From: Mortierella sp. BCC40632
Taxonomy: Eukaryota > Mortierellomycota > Mortierellomycetes > Mortierellales > Mortierellaceae
Reading direction: 5' to 3'
DNA length: 64,000 bases
NCBI GenBank assembly: GCA_011634665.1
Contig: WAEK01000020.1
Span: forward strand, 836,501 to 900,500
Shown: one piece after another, positions 24,149-41,326 of the stretch
Position numbering within the stretch: the first letter of the stretch is position 1
Layout of the letters: each line of letters opens with the position of its first letter
Translations under genes and position numbers: made by a program
Notes under the pieces: generated by a model
Databases searched by the model: none
Seen by the model: the letters and a program-made list of their open reading frames with translations, nothing else
Told to the model about the DNA's origin: nothing

Positions 24149-24523
24149 CACAATCTCACAATCTCACCCACTCTCTCTCTCTTCGCTGCCCTTCGCCGCC
24201 CTTCGCCGCCTATTCTTCTTTTTCTTCCTACTCTTCCTCTTCCTCCTTCCCCAATACCCAATACCCGGCACCCATCCCTATCCTCAACAGTCTCTCCGAG
24301 CCCCTTCTGGCCACTCGACTCGACTGTCCCACCACTGCAACGTCTCGCCTCTCCTCAGTTCGACCTCTTCCTTTTACCTTTCTCCTGTTCCACTCCGCGT
24401 CTCCTGAGTGCTAGGCTTCCTAGCGCAGCCGTTGCCGCCCTACTCCACTCTTCCGCCAACAACTCTTTATCGATCGAGTATCATTCATCGGCCCCTGTCT
24501 CTCTCGATTAACCGATTGCCACC

Positions 24524-27500
24524 ATGGAAAGCATTCCCTCACCACATTCGTTCATCTTTTCGGACGACTACATCTGCCAGTGGGACTCGTGTCTCAAGAA
24601 CTTTGAAGATGCTGAGCTTCTCTACGAGCACCTCAAGAATGACCATGTGGGTCGCAAAGCCCACCATAACCTCAACCTCACCTGCAAGTGGGACAGATGC
24701 ACTGTCCCTACCTTTGCTAAACGAGACCACATCACTTCTCACCTTCGTGTCCACGTTGCCTCCAAGCCTTATCTATGCGAGGTAGGCAGGGAGACTTTGT
24801 TTTATTAAGCTCAGGGCTATCTTACGATACTTGTCAATTCATAAAGCTGACCTCTAACACCTATCTTTTCTTTCTCTTTCTCTCTTTCTCTCTCCTCCAT
24901 CCTAGATCTGTCAAAAGGGCTTCAAGCGTCCACAGGACCTGAAGAAGCACGAAAAGACTCACCAGGATGCCCTGGGCAATCCTTCTGCCGATAGTCCCAC
25001 TAATGGCACTATGGCTGCAATCACTCCCGCTTCCACCTCGACTGCAGCCTCGACGCCGTCGTCATCCTCTGTCGCACGGCGCTTACAGCCTGCAGCGATG
25101 GTCGACCAACAGGCTTACCAACCCCTCACTCCTCCTACTTATCTGGATCGCTCTCCATCCGTTGCCTCGGCCACAACCGCCTCTACGCTCTCGCCTTGTT
25201 CTCTCCCACTCTCTCCTGCCGATACAGCCGACACTTGGAACCCTGGCCTTTGTAATTTTTTTTTTTTTTTTTTTATATATATATATCCGTGTCGTCATTT
25301 GATTGTCTTTTTGCTTTCTTTTTTCTCCATCTTATATGGCACTTGAAACTTTTCTCTTGTGCCCGAGCTAACCCTTTTTCATCCGATAAATATATTTTTT
25401 CTTTTGTCTGATAGCATCGCCATCGTATTCGACCAACTCTGACCTTTTTAGCTCCCCAAGCGCACCTGGACTCGAGTTTGAGGTGTTGAATACTCCAGGG
25501 AGCGCGCGACCAACGATCGACATTTCTGGAACTTATTATGGTCAACTCCCTGGTGCTGGACTTGATGATATGATCTCCCCTCTGAGTGCCAAACGGACGC
25601 GCGATAGCTTTGACGAGCTTTTGTCAGAGACGCTTGGCTCGTTTGCTATGGAGGCCAAGAAGAAGCGTCTGGATCCATCATATAATGAAGGTAACTCCAT
25701 CTCTTGATTTTTTATATATTTATATCACTGCAAACTCTTTTTTGTACAAGATCACTCATCTTTTTTCATACTCCCTTTTCTTGGTGTTGCTTATAGAAAT
25801 GATGGGTCGACTCAATGCAATCCAGGCAATCCTGGATGTCGGACAATTGACGCCCGACCGACTTGTCTCTTCCCTACCAGAGGCAACAGATTGGAACCAA
25901 TTCCAGCAGTTCAACCAATTTTGCTCGACGCTCTTTGAAGATGTCAGTGGAGAGGCGTTTGAGCCGCAGTCGTTCGATATGACCCCCTTGTTCCCAGAAT
26001 ATGAGCAAAAGCCATCGCCATCGGCGCTCGATGGAACAGAGTTTATCCTGGATGGAATGGACACTACATTGACTGGATTCGGCAGTGATATTTCCACCAC
26101 ACTTGCTGATGGACAATCGATCTATAGTGCGGTGCTCCCCTTGGATCCATTTATGACCCTTCCACAACAGGATCTTCAGCAAGTCACTCACCCAACTTGG
26201 CCAATGGCCACACCAACTCCAACGACGGGCATCGCTCGGGCGCCTATTGCAAGGCAGACGCTGCAGAATCAAAACAATCGGTTTATCCAGGGATATGTGA
26301 CCATGCCCTCGCTCCAAAAGGCCTCAGACGACTCGGCGGTCAAGTCAGAGCCCACAGATGAAAAGATTGAAAAGCCCACGATCACTGTCAAGGTCGAGCG
26401 GAACTACCAGGATATGTGGACTCAGACAAGGGCGAAGCAAGCCATGGCCGAGGGGGGTATGGCGGTGGAGGAGTCAGAACCACCAAGGCAAAAGCAAAAG
26501 CACAAGGATCCAAGCTTCGTTCCAACACTGAAGCCTGCCGAGGCGGAGGCGCTACTTGAGTCCGCACCAAGTGTGCCTGTGACAGCATTGTCAGAGATGG
26601 AGAATGAAGAAGATCTCCTCGCCCTTGGTGAAGAGCTTGTTCAAGTACAAGAAGAAGATTCTGCTGCACAGGAAGAAGAAGAGGTTCAGGAAGAACAGCC
26701 CAAGGCTCCAGAGGTCCAATCATCTCAGACCCCATCTAATCGATACGATAGCGTGCTTCAGAGAATTCGTGCCCGCCAAGCAGCGGCAGCGGCAGCGGCA
26801 GCATCAGCAGCAGAGACTAATTCGAGAGCCATGGACCCATTGGATGCAATGACTCAGCAGTTGGCGCGAACACATCTTGAAGAGCCTGTCAAGGTCAAGA
26901 AGACATTGCGCCCTGCGACGACCAAGCCGATTGTGGAGGGAGATGTGGATCGACAACGAAAGGCAGCAGAGGCAAGAGCTCACTGTTTGCGGGATCCCTC
27001 ACGAAAACAACACGCAGAGGTGGTTTTGAACTTGCTCAAGAGCATTGACACACTGATGGCTGAGCATCGGCAAAAGGTTGCTCAATGGAAACTGGACCAG
27101 AGCCAGCAAGCCCAGGGCCAGGTTCCTTCATCCCATAGACATGGAAGCGGAGTGAATGGAGTCCGAACTTCAGGACCCAGTATGTACCCCCGGACGGGCG
27201 CTGGAGTCCATGTTCAAAATCAAGGAAACTTCAAGACTGTGTCGAGTTATCTGCCACCTCGCCGAGGTGTTGCGGCCGCACCCCACCATCCGTCTCCGCT
27301 TCACCAGGAGCACGGTTTGGTGGTGGCAGCTCCTTCTTCTGACCCAGACTATAATCTGTTGCGATCACATTTGAACATGAATATGGAAGGATCTTCGACT
27401 TCAATGGCTAGTACCACTGTACCGTCGACGAGCACGACGATAGCCACGACCCCTACCACCACTAGTACCAATGGTGTGAATCCAAGCTCGGACTCTGTGG

Positions 27501-27646
27501 TGCTTTACCCGACATCGGACTTGCACCGGACAGAAGAGATCCCATTTGAGTTGTCAGAAGAGGAGCGACGATATATTGAAGAGGACAATGCCAGGATCGC
27601 TGCTGCTGCTTCTGCATCTTCCAACTATCCCATGACCCGTGTCTAG
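24524..27646 (+). CDS. rim101: PacC/Rim101-like C2H2 zinc-finger pH-response regulator
   Basis: Predicted transcription factor of the alkaline-pH (Pal/Rim) pathway, 909 residues. Four exons: 24524-24781, 24906-25251, 25415-25690 and 25797-27646. Three C2H2 fingers occupy about residues 18-110: CQWDSC..H..H, then CKWDRC..H..H with [13 protein letters not shown], then [14 protein letters not shown]. The first intron cuts between finger 2 and finger 3. The [12 protein letters not shown] and [10 protein letters not shown] strings are hallmarks of PacC/Rim101. Downstream the protein is Ser/Thr/Pro-rich, with Gln/Glu-rich acidic stretches near 610-650, an Ala run near 670 and a basic segment. In this family the C-terminus is removed by proteolysis at alkaline pH; the sequence cannot show whether that holds here. 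ATG context GCCACCATGG is strong. Possible PacC sites lie in its own upstream region. Confidence 0.92.
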
Positions 27647-28015
27647 AAGAAGAAGGAGGAGGAGGAGGAGGAGAAGAAGAAGAAGAAGAGGTAAATAGCC
27701 GCTTTCCCGACCTTCCTTTTATCAACTCTGTCCTCAATGTGTATAGCATCCATTTTTTTTTTTTTTTTTTTATTCATTTTCATTTTTCTTTTCCTTTGTT
27801 TGATTGTCCGGTCGTCCCAAAACATGTAACTGTGCCATATCCCCATCTCTTGTCATTACTTTTTCTTCTTTCTTTTCTTTTTTCTTCTTTTTCTAAGTGT
27901 GTGTGCCTTCCTTACATTCAACGTTACTGCGTGTACCATCTCCGTTCAGCTAAAAAGAGAACCCACTCGAGCCAATAAAATAAAAATTCCCCCTCCTCAA
28001 GTTACTTTGTCATGT

Positions 28016-28063
<48 letters not shown>

Positions 28064-28300
28064 GTTTATTGATAACCCAAGAAAAATAATAGGGACAAAG
28101 AGGAAGAAATAAGCCAGATGAGGTTTGGCCAGGATTGATACTGTTTGGACATTGCATAAGTAGTGATTGACAAATGTTGAGAGTTGGAGGGGTAGATGAG
28201 GAGGAAATGACGAAACAGAGAGAGAGAAAGAACCCATCGTAGCACTTTCTTTACCACTCTTTCCGAGCCGAAACGTAAAAAGAGAGAGAGAGAGAGAGAG

Positions 28301-28336
<36 letters not shown>

Positions 28337-28640
28337 GGAATAGTAAAAGTACACGACCATAAATGTTTAGAAGAAAGCAAATAGACTGAGCAAAGAAAAA
28401 GAAAAAAAAAAGAAAAAGATAGAGATGAAGGATAGATTGTGTGTGCGTTTGTGTGTGCATAAGATAAAAGAGAACCAGGTATGAGAGAGAAAAAAAAAAG
28501 AAAAGAAAAGAAAAGAAAATCATAGAGAGGGGTGATAATTCGATAGTTGACTAAACATAAAAAAAAAAAGCATGAGTGATAAGAATGAATGAATGAAAAA
28601 AAAATAAAGATTCCCGAGCCTCATATCTGACCAGCTTGGT
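27647..28640. other. convergent 3' flanks, PacC-like gene and kinase
   Basis: Starts with an AGG/AAG repeat directly after the PacC-like stop (27647-27690), then T-rich DNA, a (GA)n tract at 28017-28062 and an A run at 28301-28332. No gene seen. Confidence 0.6.
28017..28062. repeat. (GA)n microsatellite
   Basis: About 23 uninterrupted GA steps between the two convergent genes. Confidence 0.95.
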
Positions 28641-33137
<4,497 letters not shown>

Positions 33138-33487
33138 GAGGGAGGAGCCGAGTCGATGGTTGGAGGCAGGAGTGATTGAGAGCGGGTGAGGAATGCAGGG
33201 AAAAAAATAAAATAAAAGGTCGTTTGGATGAACAGGCGCTTGTCAAGGTAAGAATAATGATAATAAGAATGATGTGCTAGTCTGCCTCTTCTCGGTTGAA
33301 AAGAACCGACTAGTGATCGTAGTTCGTTCGTAGTTCGTCGTGTCGTAATTAAGAGTGATAAATGGGCGCGAACTCAATTTCAGTCGTGTATCGTCGGACA
33401 GAGAGAGCGCAGCAACAGGCATTAACCAACGAACAGGAGCAAGCAGCAACAGCAGCACTCTGTGCGCAGACAGGCAAGCAAGCAGAC

Positions 33488-33522
<35 letters not shown>

Positions 33523-35202
33523 GGTAAGCGGGTACAACTGTGACAGCGCCAAAGGGCAAGGGCGGGGTCGTGCAGTGTGCAGCGTCCAAGGGAAAGCCTT
33601 TAAGAATAGCTGTAGGGGAAAAACGTTGTTGGAAGGGACAGCAAGTGGGTGGAATGGGATGGGGTTTAGGACAATGCAAGGGGCAGAGACATGGAGAAGA
33701 GAGTGAGAGTGAGAGTGAGATGGCTAATGGATGAGATTCATTGCAAGGGTCGAGAAGAATGAGCAATGAGAGAGACTGTGGGAGTGAACGAACAAGTAAA
33801 AGTGGAGAGAAAAAGCCAATTCCAGGCAGGAGCGACTATGTTGAAGGAAGAAAGGAAAAAAAAAAAAAAATAAAAAAGGGCTGGTGTGTGAGAGAGGCCT
33901 GCTTGCGTCTTTGTCTGTCTGACAAGGGGACCCCTTCTCTCCCACTCTCCCCCTCTCCCCTCGCACGCTCTCACACACACTCTCACCCAATCAGCATGCA
34001 TCCTTTTTAATCCGATTAATTCATGAGACGACAGGAGATCGCATGAGGATCGAACAGGGTCGAGCAGCAAAGAGATCGTTAGAGTTTCTAAAAAAAAAAA
34101 GGAGTAAAATGGTTGTGTGTGGGGTGGGGTTCGAGTGAGGTTTGGGGGGTGAGGCTGTCTCTCGCTCTCCCGCTCTCTCGCTCTCTCTGAGTCTGTCATT
34201 CTCGCTCTCTCTCCAGACAGGGTCTGGAGATGGTGTACCTGAGTAAAATCGACGTTGCCGAATGGTGCAGGGGAGAAAGGGGAGGAGGAGCAGGAGGACA
34301 AGAAGAAGAGAGGCATTGGCTTTATTCACTTTGAGGCTAGCTTGTCCATCAGCCAGCCTTCCCCTCCTCCTTGTCTCTCCTTGTTATTCCTCTCCTTGAT
34401 GATCTGGATCATGTCCAGTTAGCATCGAGCGCTCCATTATGCATCGCATCGCCTTCATTGGCGGCATCGCCCTCTTCCAAAAAGCTCTCTAAAAATACCG
34501 AAAATCGGACTTTTTTTTTTTTTTTTTTTGTTCCTGGACGACGCCCGATACAACCAGGGTGTTGCATGAATTACAAAGAGAGAGAGGGAAGGAGAGAGAG
34601 AGAGAGAGAGAGAGAATAGATTGGTCACGCATTGGATAACCGTTGACACGCTCCAAGGACCTGCCCCTTTCCAGCTTGTCCGTTCTGTCAAAATAACCAC
34701 GACCGCTTGATCAGACAACACACGAGCTCATAGGCACCCGGTTTACTGCGATCCACTGTCAGGAGAGCACCCTCGAAACGATACTCGAGTCCTCCCTCCC
34801 CCTCTTTCCTTCCTTCCCGTAACTGTGACAAAAAAAAAAAAAACGTCGGACTCGTGGCTGTGCGGGGTAGTGTGAACAAATAGCTGACTGGTAAAAATCA
34901 TCATGCCATACTCACAATCTCTTATTCCCCGCTTCAACATCTGCCACTGACTCTAATGTGCGTTGTAGATCACATAACTGCTAAATGATAGAACATATCG
35001 CTGGTCGTTCCAAGCTACGAGTACTGAGCTGCTTGCCAATCATGGGGGCCTCAAGCTTCAGGGAGAGAGAGGAGAGAAAGGCACCTTCCTGATTAGAGTC
35101 CCATTTTGAGTAAAAGAGCTCTGAAAAAAAAAAAAAAAAAAAAAAAAAAAGATGAAACATTGACATGTCAAATGTTTGTCGAGAACCGAATCAGCAGTTG
35201 GC
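33138..35202. other. upstream region of the kinase, no gene seen
   Basis: Low-complexity DNA with GA runs (33490-33520, 34590-34616), an A run at 33856-33870 and T runs (34510-34529). Open frames overlap on both strands and have no motif. Confidence 0.5.
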
Positions 35203-35496
35203 TTAGGGGTTATTTTCCATGATAGCGGCTATGGGGTGCCTTTTCCCTAGTTTTTTGATTTTGTCCGCCGGCACCTTTCTGAAGTTGGTCGATATCTTTC
35301 GATAGGCATTGAGGCGGTTCACTCTTCCCATGGATGCCCACTTTGAGTAAATGTCATTTGCTCCTTTGTTTGCCATGTCAGCCGGATGAGTTTGTCGTAC
35401 AGAATTTGTTCTTGAGAGTTGTGACAGGTAATAAAAAATGTCAAACTGTTGACTGCCTCTTTGATGATGTCCTGCAATGCAGGCTTTGTCTGACAC
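35203..35496 (-). CDS. hypothetical small ORF, 97 codons
   Basis: The only stretch of normal amino-acid composition between 33.2 and 38.7 kb. The second half (from an internal Met, about 56 residues) is basic: NDIYSKWASMGRVNRLNAYR, then KVPADKIKKLGKRH, and it ends MENNP. No domain, signal peptide or membrane segment recognised. It could be a small gene, an exon of an unseen gene or a decayed transposon fragment. No clear upstream exon with matching phase was found. Confidence 0.25.
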   Translation of the reverse strand: MSDKACIAGHHQRGSQQFDIFYYLSQLSRTNSVRQTHPADMANKGANDIYSKWASMGRVNRLNAYRKISTNFRKVPADKIKKLGKRHPIAAIMENNP

Positions 35497-38400
35497 TCTC
35501 AGTATCCTTTTTGATGGTCATGACAACAAAGAGGTGGAGGGAAGAGAAAGCAAACAAAGACAAAGAGAGCGTCCTCTCTCTCTCTATCTCTCTCTCTCTC
35601 TCTCCTCTCTCTAAAGAAGAACTGAGGGTAACAATAAATCCCGCGTACAAAGTAAATGCTGGCTTTGATAGGTTGTTGTCTAGATCGCCCTGGAAAATCA
35701 AATATAGCCAGAGAAAGGCAGATCACCTCTCAGACTCGGTTCCGAACTCTGAAACCAACCACAGGTATTGGTGCTCAGGCCTTTACCCCCCGCCCCTTAG
35801 TCCCCCACTCGTGCTCACTATAAGCTCAAGCTGGTTGATCACCGATGTTTCTGAAGGTAGAACATCAACGGGTCATGAGGGATTCCCTTGACAACAAAGG
35901 TCTTGACTTGTAGCTTCTTTTTTTGGGCAGTGTCTAGCTCAAAGTATTATACAAGCTCGTCCAAGGACATTAACGAACTGCTTAATGAGAGGTGAACGAA
36001 AAAAAGGAAAAGGCTTGGAAATGGTCGAGACTGACATATCCTCCCACCTCCTTTTCCCTAATTAATAAGCGAGTAGCAAGGTAACCTTGTATGGACCCAA
36101 AAAAAACCTCGGGGATCGTTCGGAGAAAATATTCAAGGACTAAAAAAACTAAAATGACTTTTAATCCTCTCCCTCCCCTTCCTCTCTCCCTCCCCCCTGA
36201 AAACCTCCCTCCCCCCGGAAATGCTATTTTCCCGCTCACAACTGGTAACTCCCTCCGGCTCTCCATCCATCTTGGACCCTTATCTCGATGAAACCTACTG
36301 TAGAGCGCCACCGATGCCTTGTGGACAAGACTATTTGTCGACTAGGTCATGACTCTTCAGGAAACTTTGGGGTGTGTGTCATTACCATTCAACCATATTA
36401 CGCAAGCCGGGGAAAAAAGAAAGAAAGAAAGAAAGAATGGAATGACCTTGAAACTGCCGGCAGTTCTGGCTCTCTTTTGCCCGTGTTCTCTCTCCGCGTT
36501 CCCCGGGAGGGGGGGCAAACAGGTTGCAACCGCCAATGCCATTGAGGCTACCGGAATGAGATGATGCGGGTGACTCTTTCGCGCCACAGAGATTATCTCT
36601 TTCGACACATCTTCTTTTTTCCTTCCCCACTTTCCTTCTCCTTTTTTTTTTTTTTTTTTTTTCATTGCTATCGGGATTGCAGCGCTCGTTGAAACCACTC
36701 GGGATTGCCATCTATATCAAAAAGCACAAAGGGTTGTGTATTGCACAGGCGAGTTGATGCGCCTCCCAACCTTTTAGGTACACAACTAGCCATCCTAATC
36801 TGGCTTGGTCTCTCTTTCCCTCCTGCAGAGAGGTTATACAAAGAGAAGGGAGTAATTTACCCAGCCACGCAACCGTTGGGGAGGAAAGGGACAGAGAGTG
36901 AGCGTGTGAGAGCGGGGGGAGGGGGAAAGGGGGTTCTGTTATTTTATGAATGCAGAAAAAAAGGGTTTGAGTTGGCCTCTTCTTATCAAAGTCTCTCACC
37001 ACCCCCATGGCATGATAAACAACAGTGGTGAGGGGAAGTAGAGAAGGTAGATGGGATAAAGTAAGAACCAACAGATCATTAAGGAAACATAGACTATTGC
37101 CTTGTCTGATAGAACGGAGAGACCAGGAGTGGGAAGGGCAGGGCAGCTTGTTTTGTTTGGCTTGGAAGAGAGAAAGAGTCTTTCAGTCCAACAAGAGTTT
37201 GAGAGTGAATTTCCAAGGAAGTGTGTACTGCAAAGCTGATGAGCTGTGTTGTTCATGGATGGTGGATGGAGGATGGAGGATGGAAGGAATGACATTCTCA
37301 CTGATCAGCTCACAGGATGTCTGTGACCCTCGTGGAGTTTCAAAAGGGAATTTTCGATGTGGAGAGGAGCGTGTGTCTGTCTGTGGGGAATGTGTGTGTG
37401 AGAGAGAGAGTGCGAGTGTGTGTGTGTGTGTGGAGTGAAGATCATTTTCTCTTACCTCAAGTATGAGTGGAACAGAAGGAACGAGCTGCGAAACCTTTGG
37501 CCTTTGGGAGGAGGAAGAAAGAAGAAGGATGAGACTACTTGGCTCATCTTTCAACGTGGTCTTGTCTTGTCTCTTTCTTTTTCTTTTTCTTTTCAGGGCA
37601 GTCAAGAGAAGGAGTGGACTTGTCCTGGATCGCCGGTCTGGTCCAAAGGTGTCAAGAGTGGACCGTACACAAACACATTCACACACACACCTCTGGATAG
37701 GCCTTCACTTCACTCTGAAAAAGGCACCGCCTCTCTTGGCTATGAGAGCCCAAATCGGGTCTCTCACTCTCTCTATCTCTCGGAAGAGCAATCGATAGGC
37801 CGAAACGCGTTCCCCCGGGCACACGACTGCAGCGCCTCACTTTCTCTCTCACTCTCACTCTCGACTCTACTCTCTCTGTGAGCAACAACCAGACCACATC
37901 CCCAAGATATAGATTTGGCTTTCTCACGTTAGAGTGGGCGTGTTATCTCTTACGACAGAGACTGGCCACATGAACAAGGGATAGAGAAAGAGAGAGTATG
38001 AGAGAAGAGCGAGTTTCTCTTTTTTTTTTTTTTTTTTTTTTGGGTTACAAAATAGCCTCTCTCTCTCTTTCTCTCGCTTTCTCTCTTTCTCTCTCAATGT
38101 AACCACGGACACCCTTTTCATTGAGCCTTCCATCGATTCCAACCGCAAGGAAAAAGGTTTCTGGGTACGAGACAAAGCATGAGTGGACCGCGTGGGCACC
38201 CATCGATCTGTGTGGAGAAAAGCCGCTGAGCGGCTGGTTATAGTTTGCCCTCTCGAACCCTGTGGCCAATACCAACATGCTTTGCATTAGACGGGAAAGG
38301 GTGGCCAGGTAGCTCTTATTACCTATCTTTGTGGCGTCCCTTTCTCTCTTTCTTTCTCTCTCTCTCTATTGTTTTTCCCACCGGAGGCGCAAACTTCGGC

Positions 38401-38728
38401 CTATTGGCCGCCGGTCCATCGATCGGCAGGGGGAGCATGGGGAGTAGGAGAGCGCGATAGGCAAAGTCAAGGAGAGGCTGTCCTCGGGCGCTCGTCTTGT
38501 TGGCTTGATTTGGACAACCCCACACTCGTCAGCTTTATAGAGCCGCCTCTTCCCCACTTTTCTCTCTCTCTTTTTTTTTTTTTTTCTTCTTCTTCTCTTC
38601 TTCTCTTCTTTCTTCTCCTCGTTGTCTCTTTTTACCCCTTTTCTGTCACTCTCTCTCTCAACCTCTCACTTTCTCTCCACTCCACTCTCCACTCTTTCTC
38701 TTTGATTTTTTTTTTCTTCAACCCAAAC
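35497..38728. other. intergenic, no convincing gene
   Basis: 3.2 kb of mixed low-complexity DNA. Includes CT tract at 35575-35612, T runs at 36639-36662 and 38019-38041, a GATGGAG repeat at 37258-37283 and GT/GA repeats at 37389-37434. The leader of the acyl-activating enzyme gene (38560-38728) is TC-rich, and a weak TATA-like TTATAGAG lies at 38535-38542. Confidence 0.5.
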
Positions 38729-40826
38729 ATGTCAAGCAGCAGAACACCAGAGGTCAGGGCAAAGGACCGCCTCCTGCATATTGCTGCCACAATGGGTGGT
38801 CCAACGACTTCCAAGAAACACTTGCCACGTAATAATGCTTTGTGGACAGCATGCTTCATCTCCATGAGACATTTCTTTTTCTCATCTCATTCCATCATTG
38901 CTAATCTCTCATTCTCTTTGCACTTCCTCTAGACCGCGTAAAGCCCTCCACATCGGCCGCCAACCGGTCTGAACTCAACCCTGTCCATTTCCTAGCACGA
39001 AGTGCGACCATTTACCCTTCCAAGGTGGCCGTCATCCATGGTCAGAGACGTTACACCTATCGGGAACTCAACAGGCGGTCACTCGCACTCGCCTATGCGC
39101 TCAAGGAACAGCTGGGAGTCCGCCGGGGCGATGTTGTCGCTGTGATTGCTCCCAACATCCCTGCGATGCTGGAAGCCCATTTTGCTATCCCTGCCGCGAA
39201 TGCCATCATCTGTGCGATCAACACCCGTCTAGCACCGGCAGAGGTTGCCTATATCCTGGATCACTCGGGCGCCAAAGTGATTCTCTGCGACAGCGAATTC
39301 CAACATCTCGTCGCCAATTCACCCCTGCGCAAGGTCGCCATCGCAGACACGGGCCTCTTGGAGTCCGATCCATATGAAAAATTCATCCAGGGGGGTTATT
39401 CAAAGGCCGACCAGCTTGGATGGAGCGGCCTTGATCAGACGGACGACGAGATGGAGGGCGTCTCCCTTTGTTATACAAGGTAAAGTGTCTCCGACTTGAG
39501 CTGCAGTAGCACATACACTCCGGCTCTTTTCTCCTTAAGTACCCGAAGTACCAGCACCCATCCACGCCGTCCAATGGTCGTGAGAAAAAAAAAGTAACAA
39601 GGGGAAAGGGGGAGAGAGAGAGAGAGAGAGAGAGAGGAGATGGGATGAGCAGGAAGCTTTCTTGAGCAACAGGAGACTGACCACTGAGCTTTTTTTTTTT
39701 TTTTTTTTGCTTTTGCTTTTGCTTTTGCTTTTGTTTTCCGTACTAGTGGTACCACAGGAAAGCCAAAGGGCGTCCTCTACACCTATCGTGGATTGTACCT
39801 GTCTGCTCTCGGCAATGCGATCGAGGCCCAGCTCAAGTTAGATTCCGTTCACCTCTTTGTTGTGCCACTCTTCCACGCCAACAGCTGGATTTTCCCTTAT
39901 GCAGTTACTGCCATTGCAGGTAATGACAAAGGAGATTTCAAAAAAAAACCAATGGCTCCCGTCGAAGCTTTGTCACTTTTTTTTTTCTTCTTGGCCTTTT
40001 TCTCATCCGGCCAAAGATGAGGAGATATCCTGTTTCTTAACTAAAATCTTGCCTTTTCTTTTTCTTTGTTTGATAGCAACCCATGTCATGCTTCGAAAGG
40101 TTGACTATGAGCACATTTGGCAAGTCTTGATCAAGGAAAAGGTCACCCACATGAATGGTGCCCCGACCATTATGATTCAGATCGTGCACCACCCCTTGGC
40201 TCAAAAGCTTCCCAAGCCCATCACTTGTACCGTCGCAGGATCCGCTCCAACAGCAACCTTGATTGCAAGCATGAAGGAGCTTAATATGGATATTTGCCAC
40301 GTCTATGGTCTTACCGAGACCTATGGCCCTATCACCAAGGCATATCATCAAACCGAATGGGACAACCTCTCGACAGAAGACCTGGCCCAGAAATACTCCA
40401 GACAGGGACATGTGTATCTAGTTTCGGACGATGTCCGAGTTGTGAACTCCAACATGGAGGATGTCCCATGGAATGGCAAGGAAGTTGGAGAAATTGTCTT
40501 TAGAGGCAATCTCGTCATGAAGGTATTCAAACGATTAGAATTAAGCAATTCTGCTCAGGATTGCATCTTCCCTTTCGAGGACTATCCAAAAGCAACGACC
40601 CCCTCCCCTTTCCTGTGCCTTGTGCTTTTTTTTTTTTTTTTTTTTTTTTTTCGTACTCCCACGATTACCGATAGGGTTATCACAACGACCCTGAAGCAAC
40701 AGCAAAGGCATTCAGTGGAGGATGGTTCCACAGTGGTGATTTGGCTGGTAGGTGTCAACTTTGATTCGTTCCGCTTCCACTTTTTCCCCCCCCTCTGGTC
40801 ATCTGACCACGACGGATCATAGTCAT

Positions 40827-40865
<39 letters not shown>

Positions 40866-41326
40866 CCGAGTAAGTCGTAATATGCCATTTAACTAATAGG
40901 ATATCCTTTCCATCACTTTCCTCTTCCTACTTCTCCCCATCAGTTCGACACCCAGACGGCTATATCTCGATCCAGGACCGATCCAAGGACATTATCATTA
41001 GTGGAGGCGAGAACATCTCTACTCTGGAAGTCGAGTCATGCATTTCTCAACATCCCTCCGTGATGGAAGTCGCCGTCGTGGCAGCACCCCATCAAAAGTG
41101 GGGCGAAACCCCCAAGGGATTTGTCATTCTCAAACCTGGATTGCCGAAGGACAAGGTGGTGACTGGCGAACAATTGATTAGCTTTTGTAAGGAGCGGATG
41201 GCAGGCTTCAAGTGTCCCTCTGCGATTGTGATTGTCAAGGAATTGCCCAAGACGAGCACCGGCAAACTTCAAAAGTATATTTTGAGAGAGCAAGAGTGGA
41301 AGGGATTTAGCAAGAGGATAAACTAG
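38729..41326 (+). CDS. acyl-activating enzyme (AMP-forming acyl-CoA synthetase family)
   Basis: Predicted ligase joining a carboxylic or fatty acid to CoA with ATP to AMP conversion. Six exons: 38729-38828, 38933-39479, 39747-39919, 40077-40522, 40675-40747 and 40944-41326, closing to 573 residues. The ANL-superfamily motifs appear in order. The P-loop SGTTGKPKGV is near residue 216, directly after an intron. VYGLTETYGP is the adenine-binding A5 motif. GWFHSGDLA is the A7 motif, and DRSKDIIISGGENIS is the hinge and A8 region. TSTGKLQK has the catalytic Lys near 554. Overall it looks like the short/medium-chain acyl-activating enzymes of plants and bacteria rather than long-chain FAA-type synthetases, since no long linker is present. 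The protein ends KRIN, so there is no peroxisomal SKL-type signal. Introns contain very long T runs (for example 40831-40863). Substrate not predictable. Confidence 0.93.

Larger units (their letters stand above)
22096..24523. other. divergent intergenic region, lipase / PacC-like gene
   Basis: 2.4 kb shared upstream region. Poly-T at 23207-23234, CT-rich leader in front of the PacC-like gene from about 24000 on, with a tandem CT-rich repeat at 24076-24148. Four PacC-type hexamers (GCCAAG or its complement) at 22656, 23618, 23930 and 23949. No gene seen. Confidence 0.5.

Noticed and set aside
23828..24511. 227-codon open frame before the PacC-like gene
   Set aside because: Ser/Leu/Phe runs from CT-rich leader DNA; ends just before the true start with strong context.
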